Assembly (NCBI RefSeq): GCF_015221995.1 | Contig: NZ_JADFFM010000001.1 | Location: 1,922,001-1,986,000 of the forward strand | Origin: Mucilaginibacter boryungensis | GTDB taxonomy: Bacteria > Bacteroidota > Bacteroidia > Sphingobacteriales > Sphingobacteriaceae | Length of the DNA: 64,000 nucleotides | Direction: 5' to 3' | Part shown: positions 42,838-51,851 of the stretch, piece after piece | How the letters are laid out: every line of letters begins with the position of its first letter | How positions within the stretch are numbered: position 1 is the stretch's first letter | Notes under the pieces: model-generated | What the model was told of the DNA's origin: nothing | Database searches by the model: none | Seen by the model: the letters and a program-made list of their open reading frames with translations, nothing else | Program-made: the position numbers and the translations under genes

Positions 42838-44337
42838 ATGAACAAGATCATATTATTTAACCCCCTTAGCGCTGTTGCCAAGCACCGTATACCCAACTCG
42901 TTAATGAATATTGCCGCATCGGTAGAAGGTAAGTATGACTGGGTTATTGTTGATGGCAATTGCGAGACCGACCCATTACAGAAAATACAAAGCTACCTGT
43001 ATACAGGCGAATATAAATATATAGGCGTTACCGTAATGCCCGGGCCGCAATTAAAGCAGGCCACACCGGTGTGTAAAGCTATTAAAGCTAAAAACCCGCA
43101 GGTGAAAGTAATTTGGGGGGGCTATTTTCCATCTACCCAGCCCGATACTGTGCTGTGTTCGGGCTATGTGGATTTTATTATTAACGGCCCCGGCGATCAC
43201 GCTTTCCCCTTGCTGATAGATGCATTGGAAAATGGCACGCCCTACGAGTTCATAAAAAACATTATTTACAAAACCGATACCGGTATTGTTAAAAATGGTA
43301 AAGAAGATTTGATAGACCAGGAAACCCTGCCGCCATTACCTTACGATAAACTGGATACGATGTATCCGATAAAAAAATATCTGGGCCGCACTTACCTGGG
43401 CGAAAAAACGCTGGCTTACCATTCAAGCATAGGTTGCCCATTCACCTGTTCATTTTGCGCGGTAGTGCCTATTTACGAGGCCAGGTGGAAAGCCAAATCG
43501 GCACAAACCGTTTATAAGGATATTAAATACATTAAAGATAAATGGGGCGCCGATGCTATTGAATTTCATGATAATAACTTTTTTGTATCGGAAAAACGTG
43601 CGGTTGAATTTGCCAGGCTGATAGCGCCTGAAAAAATGTCGTGGTGGGGCATGGCGCGTATTGATACCATGGATAAATTTAGCGACGCATCGTTACAAGC
43701 GATCAGGGACGGCGGCTGTAAGATCATATTCTTTGGTGCGGAAAGCGGCAATAACGATATTCTGGAACAACTGGATAAAGGCGGTACCCAAACCGGCGAC
43801 CAGATCATCCGTTTTGCCGAGCGGTTGAAGAAGTTTGATATCATCCCCGAATACTCGTTTGTATTAGGCACACCCGCACCGACACCCGAAAAGGTACAGG
43901 CGCAGATTGATTTTGAAATAGAATTTATTAAGAAAGTAAAAGCGGTAAACCCCAATACCGAAATAGTAATTTATACCTACAGTCCTGTACCGACTGAAGG
44001 CTCGGAACTGTTTAAGCAGGTTTTGGATGCCGGCTTTAAATTCCCGCAGACACTGGAAGATTGGGTTAGCCCGGCCTGGGAAAATTTTGATATGCGCAAA
44101 AACCCTTTAACGCCATGGCTTACGCCTGAGATGATAAATAAGATAAGAAATTTTGAGACGGTGCTGAATGGGGTATACCCAACCGTAACTGATATTAAAC
44201 TTAACGATTTAAAACGCCGGTCGATACGGTTTGTGTCTGCAATAAGGTATAAAGCAAGTTTGTACAAATACCCATACGAGATAAAGCTATTACAACGGTT
44301 TTGGAAATACCGCCAGCCGGAGATACAGGGTTTTTAG
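42838..44337 (+). CDS. B12-binding-domain radical SAM protein 1
   Basis: A 499-residue class B-like radical SAM enzyme. Residues about 1-140 form a Rossmann-like cobalamin-binding-type domain (YIGVTVMPGPQLKQA, VIWGGYFPSTQPD). The radical SAM domain holds the 4Fe-4S cysteines 200, 204 and 207 (GCPFTCSFC), then FHDNNFFVSEKRA and IIFFGAESGNNDIL. Relatives do radical methylation or other difficult C-C and C-H chemistry; the substrate is unknown. First gene of a five-gene radical-SAM/methyltransferase run. Confidence 0.92.
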   Translation: MNKIILFNPLSAVAKHRIPNSLMNIAASVEGKYDWVIVDGNCETDPLQKIQSYLYTGEYKYIGVTVMPGPQLKQATPVCKAIKAKNPQVKVIWGGYFPSTQPDTVLCSGYVDFIINGPGDHAFPLLIDALENGTPYEFIKNIIYKTDTGIVKNGKEDLIDQETLPPLPYDKLDTMYPIKKYLGRTYLGEKTLAYHSSIGCPFTCSFCAVVPIYEARWKAKSAQTVYKDIKYIKDKWGADAIEFHDNNFFVSEKRAVEFARLIAPEKMSWWGMARIDTMDKFSDASLQAIRDGGCKIIFFGAESGNNDILEQLDKGGTQTGDQIIRFAERLKKFDIIPEYSFVLGTPAPTPEKVQAQIDFEIEFIKKVKAVNPNTEIVIYTYSPVPTEGSELFKQVLDAGFKFPQTLEDWVSPAWENFDMRKNPLTPWLTPEMINKIRNFETVLNGVYPTVTDIKLNDLKRRSIRFVSAIRYKASLYKYPYEIKLLQRFWKYRQPEIQGF

Positions 44338-44356
44338 TTAACATGAACTTTTAGAA

Positions 44357-45073
44357 ATGCAAAGCCCCGAATTAATTGAAACGGATTTTGAGCAGCTTTA
44401 CCTTGCCGTAAGGGCATATGAAGGGCGTGTATATACCGATGCCGAAGTTAGTCGGTTACCGGATGTTGATACTACCCATAAATACTACAACGAGTGGCTT
44501 ATACGTAAGCATTCAGCTAAAAGATTGATAAGTTATTTACAAAAGAAAAATAGGCCGTTGGCTATATTGGAAGTAGGTTGCGGTAATGGCTGGTTAGCGG
44601 CAAAACTGGCTGATATCCCCGGTGCAAAAGTGACAGGGATTGATATTAACCAGGTAGAAATAAGCCAGGCTATGTGGGTTTTTAAAAAAGATAACCTGCA
44701 GTTTGTTAATGATAGTTTGGATGGCGATGTGATCGGTCATATGCGTTTTGATGTCATCGTTTTTGCGGCGGTACTACCTTATTTCTCCGCTGCGCAAGCT
44801 ATCCTTAAAACGGCGCTCGGTCGTTTAAATCCGCATGGAGAAATACATATTATCGATACGCATTTTTATGGGCCGGGCGAAGTTTACGGAGCCATAAAGC
44901 GTTGCGCTGACTACTATCAGGCAATGGGGTTTCCACAAATGGCAGATCTGTACCATCACCATACTTTAAATATATTAACCGGTTTTAACTACGAGGTTTT
45001 GTTTGATCCGGGCAGCATTTTTAACCGAGTGGCCAAAAGAGGGCCGTTCTATTGGATCTGTATAAAGAAATAG
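44357..45073 (+). CDS. Class I SAM-dependent methyltransferase
   Basis: A 238-residue methyltransferase with motif I LAILEVGCGNGWLAAKLADI, the acidic end of strand 2 (KVTGIDINQ) and FDVIVFAAVLPYFSA. The acceptor is unknown. It lies 19 bases after the first B12 radical SAM gene and four bases before the second radical SAM gene, so it belongs to the same transcript from P3. Confidence 0.88.
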   Translation: MQSPELIETDFEQLYLAVRAYEGRVYTDAEVSRLPDVDTTHKYYNEWLIRKHSAKRLISYLQKKNRPLAILEVGCGNGWLAAKLADIPGAKVTGIDINQVEISQAMWVFKKDNLQFVNDSLDGDVIGHMRFDVIVFAAVLPYFSAAQAILKTALGRLNPHGEIHIIDTHFYGPGEVYGAIKRCADYYQAMGFPQMADLYHHHTLNILTGFNYEVLFDPGSIFNRVAKRGPFYWICIKK

Positions 45074-45077
45074 CACT

Positions 45078-46127
45078 ATGGGGCAGTCGTTACAACATAC
45101 CTGGAGAAGATACCGCACGTTGCAAACACATGCTATAAAAGCATTGCCTATTGTAATATTAATGCCCCATAGCGCCTGCAATTGCCGTTGTGTAATGTGC
45201 GATATATGGAAGGATAACCGCAACCTGAAGCAACTTACCGAAGATGATATTAAAGGTTTACTGGTTTCGCTGAAAGCTTTTGGTACACAACAGGTAGTGA
45301 TGTCGGGTGGTGAAGCTTTACTGAACCCTAATTTTTTTAACCTGTGTACAATTCTTAAAAAGCAGGGCATAAAAATAACGCTGCTATCAACAGGGTTATC
45401 CATCGAAAAAAATGCCCCGCAGTTACTAAAACTGGTAAATGACCTGATCGTATCCTTAGATGGTGATGAAGTTTTGCACGATGCCATCCGTAATATACCC
45501 ATGGCATTCAAACGGTTAAAAGCAGGGGTGGGGCACATTAAAACGATCAACCCGGATTATCGCATTACCGGTCGTACGGTTATCCACCGGCTTAATTTTC
45601 GTAACTGGCCAAACATTATTAAGGAGGCTAAAGAAATGGGTTTAAACCAGATCAGCTTCCTACCTGCCGATGTAAGCAGTCATGCTTTTAACCGCCAAAC
45701 GGCATGGAGCGAACCAAAGCAGCACGAGATATTATTAAGCGAACAGGATTTGCCGGAACTGCAAGCCATAATAGATCAAATACTTGTGGAATATAAAACC
45801 GAGTTCAGGAACGGTTTTATTGCCGAACCGCCTTTAAAAATTCAGGCTATACACGATTATTATGCCGCATTTTACCAACATAACCCTTTCCCCTATAAAA
45901 AATGTAATGCACCCTGGGTATCAACAGTTATTGAAGCCGATGGCAGCGTAAGGCCCTGCTTTTTTTTGGATACGATTGGCAATATACATGACACATCCTT
46001 AACCGAAATACTGAACAGCCCCGAAGCCGTAAACTTTAGGAAAACGCTTGATATGGATAAAAATGCCGCCTGTATAAAATGTGTTTGCTCGCTTAATTTA
46101 CCGCCGCGTATGAACCCGGTTGTTTAA
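45078..46127 (+). CDS. Radical SAM protein with SPASM-like C-terminus
   Basis: A 349-residue radical SAM enzyme with the cluster motif at Cys34, Cys38 and Cys41 (HSACNCRCVMCDIWK). The body shows VVMSGGEALLNPNFF (the GGE motif binding SAM) and DLIVSLDGDEVLHDAIRN. The C-terminus has a cysteine-rich segment (YKKCNAPWVS, VRPCFFLDTIGNI, ACIKCVCSLN) that looks like a SPASM or twitch extension holding an auxiliary Fe-S cluster. Such enzymes oxidise or cross-link peptides, sugars or other small molecules. No precursor peptide gene is visible nearby, which argues against a RiPP. Confidence 0.9.
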   Translation: MGQSLQHTWRRYRTLQTHAIKALPIVILMPHSACNCRCVMCDIWKDNRNLKQLTEDDIKGLLVSLKAFGTQQVVMSGGEALLNPNFFNLCTILKKQGIKITLLSTGLSIEKNAPQLLKLVNDLIVSLDGDEVLHDAIRNIPMAFKRLKAGVGHIKTINPDYRITGRTVIHRLNFRNWPNIIKEAKEMGLNQISFLPADVSSHAFNRQTAWSEPKQHEILLSEQDLPELQAIIDQILVEYKTEFRNGFIAEPPLKIQAIHDYYAAFYQHNPFPYKKCNAPWVSTVIEADGSVRPCFFLDTIGNIHDTSLTEILNSPEAVNFRKTLDMDKNAACIKCVCSLNLPPRMNPVV

Positions 46128-46136
46128 CTATAGGTA

Positions 46137-46166
46137 AGCAACCAGTATACTTTAATTAACGTAATT
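46137..46166 (+). promoter_or_regulatory. ECF-type promoter P4 (third radical-SAM gene)
   Basis: AGCAACC, N16, CGTAATT. The -10 ends only six bases before the GTG at 46173, so the message would be nearly or fully leaderless. Confidence 0.8.
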
Positions 46167-46172
46167 GATATA

Positions 46173-47642
46173 GTGAAACAGCACAGCATACTTTTTAGTC
46201 ACTCGTATTTTATGCGGTTCGACCCAAAGCAATGGGCGACGGGCAAGCCCTATCCACCATTGGGGACACTATATGCTGCTGCGTTAATGCGCCAGCAAGG
46301 TTACCAGGTTTCGCTGTTCGATACGATGTTTTTGAGCAATGCTGAAGAAGTATTAGCAGCCATTGAAACTAACAAACCGCAATTTTTTGTTGTGTACGAT
46401 GATGGTTTTAATTATCTGACTAAAATGTGCCTCACCAACATGCGTGAAGCGGCATTCCATATGTGTAAACTGGCCAAACAACAAGGCTGCACAGTTATAG
46501 TTTCCAGCTCGGATAGTACAGATCATTATAAAGAGTACCTTGATGAGGGTGCCGATTTTGTGATCATCGGTGAGGCTGAGCAGACATTATTGGAACTGAT
46601 TGATGCTTTGAGCGAGGAAATGACAATGGCCGAAGATATTTTAGGTTTGGCTTACAAGAATGAGGGGCAATTTGTAAAAACCCAGCCGCGACCGGTAATG
46701 AAAGACCTGGACGTACTACCATTACCTGCCTGGGACTTGGTTAACATGCAGCAATACAAAGATACCTGGCTAAAAAGCTCGGGCTACTTTTCGCTGAATA
46801 TGAATACCACACGGGGATGCCCGTTTAAATGTAACTGGTGTGCCAAACCAATTTACGGCAGCAGATATAACACCCGCAGCGTAGCCCATGTGGTAGAAGA
46901 ATTAAAACTACTGATCAATCACTACGGTGCCGAACACATTTGGTTTAGTGATGACATATTCGGACTGAAGCCCGGTTGGGTGCCTGAATTTGCAAAACAA
47001 GTAGCTGCTGCAAGTCTGAAATTCAGGTTTAAGATACAATCCCGCGCCGACTTGCTTTTACAGGATGATCAGATAGCGGCCCTCGCAGCTGCCGGTTGTG
47101 AAAACGTTTGGATAGGAGCGGAAAGCGGTTCACAAAAAGTGTTGGACGCTATGGATAAAGGCACAACTATCGAACAGATCCATCAGTCAACCAAATTGAT
47201 GAAGAAGTACGGCATTAAACCATCATTCTTTATCCAGTTCGGTTACCCTGGAGAAACCAAAGAAGACATTGCTTTAACTATAGCCATGATAAACCAGCTG
47301 CTGCCGTTTGAAATTGGCATATCCGTATCTTACCCATTGCCGGGTACCGCTTTTTACGAGCGCGTAAAAGCCGATCTGAAAACCAAAAGCAACTGGACAG
47401 ATTCGGACGAGATGGCGCTGATGTTTAGTAACACTTTCCCGCCGTCCTACTATAAACAACTGCACAAATATGTGCATAGTAATTACCATCAGCATTTGGC
47501 GCGCAATAGCTTTGCTAACCTGATAAGTAACCCCTTCAAGGCCGATATTAAAGCCATCAGAAAGGCTTTATCAGTGCTGTATTATATGCCGGCTACCATG
47601 TTTCAGAAATTTAAACTTAACCAAACCGAACGCTCATGGTGA
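46173..47642 (+). CDS. B12-binding-domain radical SAM protein 2
   Basis: A 489-residue enzyme with the same architecture as the one at 42838: a cobalamin-binding-like domain (ILFSHSYFMRFDPKQW, PPLGTLYAAALMRQQGY, ADFVIIGEAEQTLLEL) and a radical SAM domain with Cys216, Cys220 and Cys223 (RGCPFKCNWC). WIGAESGSQKVLDAMDKGT and the C-terminal region follow the BchE/HpnP-type pattern. The start is a GTG immediately after promoter P4; the next Met (14) would cut the first beta-strand. It overlaps the following methyltransferase gene by 7 bases. Confidence 0.9.
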   Translation: MKQHSILFSHSYFMRFDPKQWATGKPYPPLGTLYAAALMRQQGYQVSLFDTMFLSNAEEVLAAIETNKPQFFVVYDDGFNYLTKMCLTNMREAAFHMCKLAKQQGCTVIVSSSDSTDHYKEYLDEGADFVIIGEAEQTLLELIDALSEEMTMAEDILGLAYKNEGQFVKTQPRPVMKDLDVLPLPAWDLVNMQQYKDTWLKSSGYFSLNMNTTRGCPFKCNWCAKPIYGSRYNTRSVAHVVEELKLLINHYGAEHIWFSDDIFGLKPGWVPEFAKQVAAASLKFRFKIQSRADLLLQDDQIAALAAAGCENVWIGAESGSQKVLDAMDKGTTIEQIHQSTKLMKKYGIKPSFFIQFGYPGETKEDIALTIAMINQLLPFEIGISVSYPLPGTAFYERVKADLKTKSNWTDSDEMALMFSNTFPPSYYKQLHKYVHSNYHQHLARNSFANLISNPFKADIKAIRKALSVLYYMPATMFQKFKLNQTERSW

Positions 47643-48457
47643 GCGATAACCTCACGCACGAATTGTTGGCCGGCGATGCTTTTACGCGTCAGTCGGTTAT
47701 TTTTGATGAGTTATACTCATCAAACACTATCGTTACTTACAAGCGCGACAGGGTGCGCAGCCATATCCTGCAATACCTGAAACCTGGTAGTAATATTTTA
47801 GAATTGAATAGCGGAACAGGGGAAGATGCGCTGTTTTTTGCCAGCCAGGGCTATTATGTGCATGCTACTGATATATCAACAGGTATGCAGCAGGTATTGA
47901 AAGAAAAGATAGAAAAAGCCGGAAAAACAACTATGGTGAGCACAGAACTATGTTCGTTCACCAAACTGGAACAATTAACAGCGCGCGGCCCTTACGATGC
48001 CATATTTTCAAACTTTGGCGGCCTTAACTGTACAGGTGAGCTGGATAAAGTGCTTGCCTCGCTGCCATCGCTATTGAAACCAGGGGGGACGGCAACTCTT
48101 GTTATTATTCCTGGTTTTTGCCTTTGGGAAGCCTTACTGATATTTAAGGGCAAGTTTAAAACGGCTACACGGCGGTTCTTTAGTAAAAACGGGCGCACAG
48201 CGCATATTGAAGGCCAATATTTTAAATGCTGGTACTACAACCCGGCTTACATAATAAAAAATAGCAGGCAATACTTTAACTGTTTAAGTATTGAAGGTTT
48301 ATGCACTATTGTACCACCATCGTACATAGAAGGTTTCGCTGAAAAGCATCCGGCAAAATTCAACTGGCTTAAGAAATGGGAAAATAAAATGAAGGGTACC
48401 TGGCCGTGGCGCACTATGGGCGATTATTTTATTATCACCCTGCAAAAAAAGCACTGA
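47636..48457 (+). CDS. Class I SAM-dependent methyltransferase
   Basis: A 273-residue methyltransferase with motif I NILELNSGTGEDALFFASQG, VHATDIS at the end of strand 2 and YDAIFSNFGGLNC as motif IV region. The C-terminal third is Trp/Lys-rich (KFNWLKKWENKMKGTWPWR). Substrate unknown. Overlaps the second B12 radical SAM gene by 7 bases and is convergent with the nucleotidyltransferase gene two bases away. Confidence 0.87.
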   Translation: MVSDNLTHELLAGDAFTRQSVIFDELYSSNTIVTYKRDRVRSHILQYLKPGSNILELNSGTGEDALFFASQGYYVHATDISTGMQQVLKEKIEKAGKTTMVSTELCSFTKLEQLTARGPYDAIFSNFGGLNCTGELDKVLASLPSLLKPGGTATLVIIPGFCLWEALLIFKGKFKTATRRFFSKNGRTAHIEGQYFKCWYYNPAYIIKNSRQYFNCLSIEGLCTIVPPSYIEGFAEKHPAKFNWLKKWENKMKGTWPWRTMGDYFIITLQKKH

Positions 48458-48459
48458 TC

Positions 48460-49380
48460 TTAATAAACCATGCTGCTTTCGCGGTTTTGAAACAGGCACG
48501 CTATTTTATCATTATATCGGCCCACTAACTTTTTCTGAAATTCAACAGGGTGCGGTTTTGCGCAATGCTTTTCGGCGCTCATACTTAAGACTATTCCATG
48601 TGCATTCAGGCGCTTTTCAATGGTTTTTTTGCTCCAACGGCTGCCGGTTATTTTCATTAATATCCTGTCGAAAAAGTCGCCTACATGGTTGTTGAATAGT
48701 GACTCTACCGCGTTTTTTAATGCATTGTTTTTTACTGACTGGGCTGACGATAAACGGAGGTAATTGTTAGGTAAATACTCCTGTGTCCAAGCGTTAGCTG
48801 CAAAAAACTGATCGAATATGGCATCGCCTTGTAACGGTATCAGAGTAACTACTTCAGTGGCGGTATAAATGTTTTTTTCTGTTATCTGCATTTGCTGCTC
48901 ATCCACATAGTAGTTCATGCAAAAATAATGTTGCTTATTTATCAGGAAAGTAAGTTTTTTAAAGGCATGCATTATAGTGCGTGCTATCCATAATCGGTTT
49001 TTGGCTGTAATAATAAACAGATCGATATCCGATTTATCATCAGCATAATTTTTTGATAACGAGCCTGAAATAGCGATACCTCTTACATAGGGAAAGCGGA
49101 TAAGCAATTCGCTCACCCTGCGGGCTGTCTTCATCAGTTCGGCGGCTTTTCGGTTGCCCATTATGCGCCGGTCAACTAAACCATGATCATTCTTTAGCGT
49201 ATAAAAATTATCAAACTTATATATGGCCTGGCTTACCACCAAATATTGCAGGGCAACATCAAAATCCTGCTGACGATATTTTTGCTGCAGGAACAGGAAT
49301 ATCTCTACACGCGTTAACGGGTAATTAAACATATCGAAATACGCGAGTGTAGCTAAAATATTTTTGTTGATCTCTGTCAA
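48460..49380 (-). CDS. Nucleotidyltransferase-domain protein (Pol-beta-like)
   Basis: A 306-residue protein. Residues about 5-65 look like a winged helix (LATLAYFDMFNYPLTRVEIFLFLQ). Residues about 95-200 hold a polymerase-beta-type nucleotidyltransferase core with G106-S107 and the DxD pair Asp118/Asp120 (GSLSKNYADDKSDIDLFI). It could transfer a nucleotide to a small molecule or polymer. It has its own promoter P5 and lies between the radical-SAM operon and the polymerase genes. Confidence 0.82.
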   Translation of the reverse strand: MTEINKNILATLAYFDMFNYPLTRVEIFLFLQQKYRQQDFDVALQYLVVSQAIYKFDNFYTLKNDHGLVDRRIMGNRKAAELMKTARRVSELLIRFPYVRGIAISGSLSKNYADDKSDIDLFIITAKNRLWIARTIMHAFKKLTFLINKQHYFCMNYYVDEQQMQITEKNIYTATEVVTLIPLQGDAIFDQFFAANAWTQEYLPNNYLRLSSAQSVKNNALKNAVESLFNNHVGDFFDRILMKITGSRWSKKTIEKRLNAHGIVLSMSAEKHCAKPHPVEFQKKLVGRYNDKIACLFQNRESSMVY

Positions 49381-49452
49381 GGTGTTTTGATGTTTATGCG
49401 TCTGATCACTACGTTCTTAAAGAGGTATATTGTTTAGTGTTATACCTGTAAT

Positions 49453-49482
49453 GATGACGGAACAAAAGAGGCTTTGGTTGCC
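49453..49482 (-). promoter_or_regulatory. ECF-type promoter P5 (nucleotidyltransferase gene)
   Basis: Minus strand: GGCAACC, N16, CGTCATC, 72 bases before the ATG at 49380. Confidence 0.78.
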
Positions 49483-49519
49483 AGCAACTGTAAATATTTA
49501 AGGAATATTTATTTACTTT

Positions 49520-50761
49520 TTAACGGGCTTTTTCCCGTTCAGAAAAGACAAAGAATGAAAAGAACAAACTATAGAAATAAATCCCTTTCTCCGCGTGAAG
49601 CAAACTCTCTGATACTGAAACAACAACAATAGTAAGCAGGAAGATAAAGAAAAGCATATCGCGTTGTCTGAAGGCTATTTCGAAGCCGAAATATAGTGTA
49701 CTCAAGTAAATCAATAAACCAATAATACCGGTAGTAAGTAAGAAAGTAATGTATTGATTATGCGCATTAAGCCTGTTTACAAAAGAGATATACATTTTTT
49801 TCTCGAAATATTTGTCGGCCAGTATAGGTAGTTCGGCACCGGCGCCATAGCCGACTATTGGGTTTTTAACGGCCACCTCAAGCGCAGCCTGCCATCTTAC
49901 AACACGTGGTTCTACATTTTCATAATCGGTAAATTTTGACAGATCTGTTTCCAGGCCGGTAACATAGCGTTGTTTAAAACTGTTAATGCTTAATGCACCG
50001 CCCACAACTATTACTGTAATAACCGAGCTGACTAATACATACCTCATCTGTTTACGGGCGGATATAATAAAATAAGGGACGGCCACCAGCATACCAAGCA
50101 ACACTACAATAAATATAGCTTTGGACCCTAACTGAATTATCCCAGCAAGCAATATTAAGGAGGTAAGGATATATACGGCTTTGGTTAAAAAGTTTTGTTG
50201 TTTTAATAGCCTGATGACTATATAAAAAAATGCTATCACTACCTGCATTGAAAAAAAGGTAGCATGTATACCAATAGGTGCGCTGAATTTGTGATTGATA
50301 AAAGTTTCAGAAAAAATGACTTTTACCGGGAGTTTAAAGTAATGTATAACGTACAATGCATACAGGTACAGATAAACAATTGTGGCGGCAGAAACAATGG
50401 AAAATATCAGCAGCAAATTATCCCGGTATTTGCGAAAATTGAACGATGTAAGGGAAAAAAATACAGGGAATAGCAAAATGGTTAGCTGTCGTGTAATATC
50501 ATCTCCTGCTTTTGCCGGATATGCTGTATAAGTTAAACTGATAAGTGTTACAAAAAAGATGGCTTGCATAATTCCTGTCCTTAGGGTAGCTAACTGTTTA
50601 ATCCTGTCTTTTTGTAGATGGAACAGGGTATGCAGCGCAAAACTGATAAATATAATGTGGCTGTAAAACTGATCGAACGGAAGCACGGCCAACATTAGCG
50701 CCAGATGATAGTAGCTTATCTGGTTAGATAAGGTGTCCTTAATCAGCAATAACTGTTTCAT
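49520..50761 (-). CDS. O-antigen ligase/polymerase family membrane protein
   Basis: A 413-residue protein with about eleven to twelve membrane helices and a large loop with the Wzy_C-type motif VKNPIVGYGAGAELPI followed by LNAHNQYITFLLTTGIIGLLIYL. The family polymerises or ligates lipid-linked glycans at the periplasmic face. Last gene of the minus-strand polymerase unit, overlapping the upstream glycosyltransferase gene by 23 bases. Confidence 0.87.
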   Translation of the reverse strand: MKQLLLIKDTLSNQISYYHLALMLAVLPFDQFYSHIIFISFALHTLFHLQKDRIKQLATLRTGIMQAIFFVTLISLTYTAYPAKAGDDITRQLTILLFPVFFSLTSFNFRKYRDNLLLIFSIVSAATIVYLYLYALYVIHYFKLPVKVIFSETFINHKFSAPIGIHATFFSMQVVIAFFYIVIRLLKQQNFLTKAVYILTSLILLAGIIQLGSKAIFIVVLLGMLVAVPYFIISARKQMRYVLVSSVITVIVVGGALSINSFKQRYVTGLETDLSKFTDYENVEPRVVRWQAALEVAVKNPIVGYGAGAELPILADKYFEKKMYISFVNRLNAHNQYITFLLTTGIIGLLIYLSTLYFGFEIAFRQRDMLFFIFLLTIVVVSVSESLLHAEKGIYFYSLFFSFFVFSEREKAR

Positions 50762-51851
50762 GGGGTTGGGCGCTATGGGGTATTACTGCCTGGTAAGCTT
50801 TTAATGTTTCTTCGGCTGTTTTTTGCCAGGTAAAGTTTTCCAAAATTCTATAATATAATTCTTTATTGTAAGCCGCCTGGCTTGCTTCGTCTACCGCTTT
50901 ATAAATACTTTCAGGTGATGATGGATCGCAATAGAAGGCGTAATCTTCAAAATAATACTGTGTGTCACCTTTATTGGTTATTACAATATTGCAGCCCATG
51001 GCTGCTGCTTCAAGTGTGCTTAGTCCGGTGGTTTCAAACCAACTGGGTAGCGCATGTACTTTGGCCCAGCGGTAGTGTTCAACCAACTGTTTCAGCGGCA
51101 GGTAATCAATAAATTCAATATTGGCGGCTGCTATTTTACGGCACTGGGCATAATAATCTAATTGGTTGGGGGCTGGTTTGCCTACAACTACCACTTTAAA
51201 GCGAGTGTTATTTAAAGCTTTAATTAAATTAAGCTGGTTTTTATTGCCTTCAATCCGGGCTACACATAGTACCATATCAGGGTACTTATCAGTATCAGGG
51301 GAGTTAAATGTAGCCTGTTCAACCCCATTGGGGATAACCCGGTATTTTGCTGTTAAGCCATACTGTTCAACCAACCTTTCATATTCTGACGGCGAATTGG
51401 GTAACAATATGGCTGCTCCTTTAATCAGTTCTTTTATGCATCTGCGCTGCCCTTTCCATATAAACTCCTTACTGGCCAGGTAATCCTTACCCAGCAGACA
51501 CCGGGCTATGGTTTTAATATATTCAATCGCATCTGCTGAAAAAAACTTTAACAAGCGACCGGCACCGCGGCGGAAATACTTATCATACTCACTATGATCT
51601 AACAGTATGGTTGAAATTACATAGGGCTTATTCGATGCCTTACTATGCCGCAACATATCGGCAGGGCGGGGGATGTTAAAAAAGTGCAACAGGTCATACT
51701 CATCATAATTAATAACCTCATTTGAAAGTTTTACATCCACTTCAACATCAAGTGTACGCAAATGCTCAGCAGTTTTTAATACCTGGACGGTATCTCCTCC
51801 GCGCCCTGTATAGGCTGTAGATCGGGTAATAAATACAATTTTCATTGGCAT
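50739..51851 (-). CDS. Glycosyltransferase family 4-like
   Basis: A 370-residue GT-B enzyme. The N-terminus has RSTAYTGRGGDTVQVLKTAEHL, the acceptor side of GT4. The donor side has MVLCVARIEGNKNQLNLIKAL, IEFIDYLPLKQLVEHYRWAKVHALPSWFETTGLSTLEAAAMGCNIV. It overlaps both neighbours, one base upstream (TAATG) and 23 bases downstream. An alternative ATG two codons in (MKIVFITR) is equally plausible. Confidence 0.9.
   Translation of the reverse strand: MPMKIVFITRSTAYTGRGGDTVQVLKTAEHLRTLDVEVDVKLSNEVINYDEYDLLHFFNIPRPADMLRHSKASNKPYVISTILLDHSEYDKYFRRGAGRLLKFFSADAIEYIKTIARCLLGKDYLASKEFIWKGQRRCIKELIKGAAILLPNSPSEYERLVEQYGLTAKYRVIPNGVEQATFNSPDTDKYPDMVLCVARIEGNKNQLNLIKALNNTRFKVVVVGKPAPNQLDYYAQCRKIAAANIEFIDYLPLKQLVEHYRWAKVHALPSWFETTGLSTLEAAAMGCNIVITNKGDTQYYFEDYAFYCDPSSPESIYKAVDEASQAAYNKELYYRILENFTWQKTAEETLKAYQAVIPHSAQPHETVIAD

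Noticed and set aside
45078..48457. RiPP biosynthesis cluster with a hidden precursor peptide
   Set aside because: The gaps in the radical-SAM run are too short or hold only the P4 promoter, and no small frame with a leader/core pattern was found.
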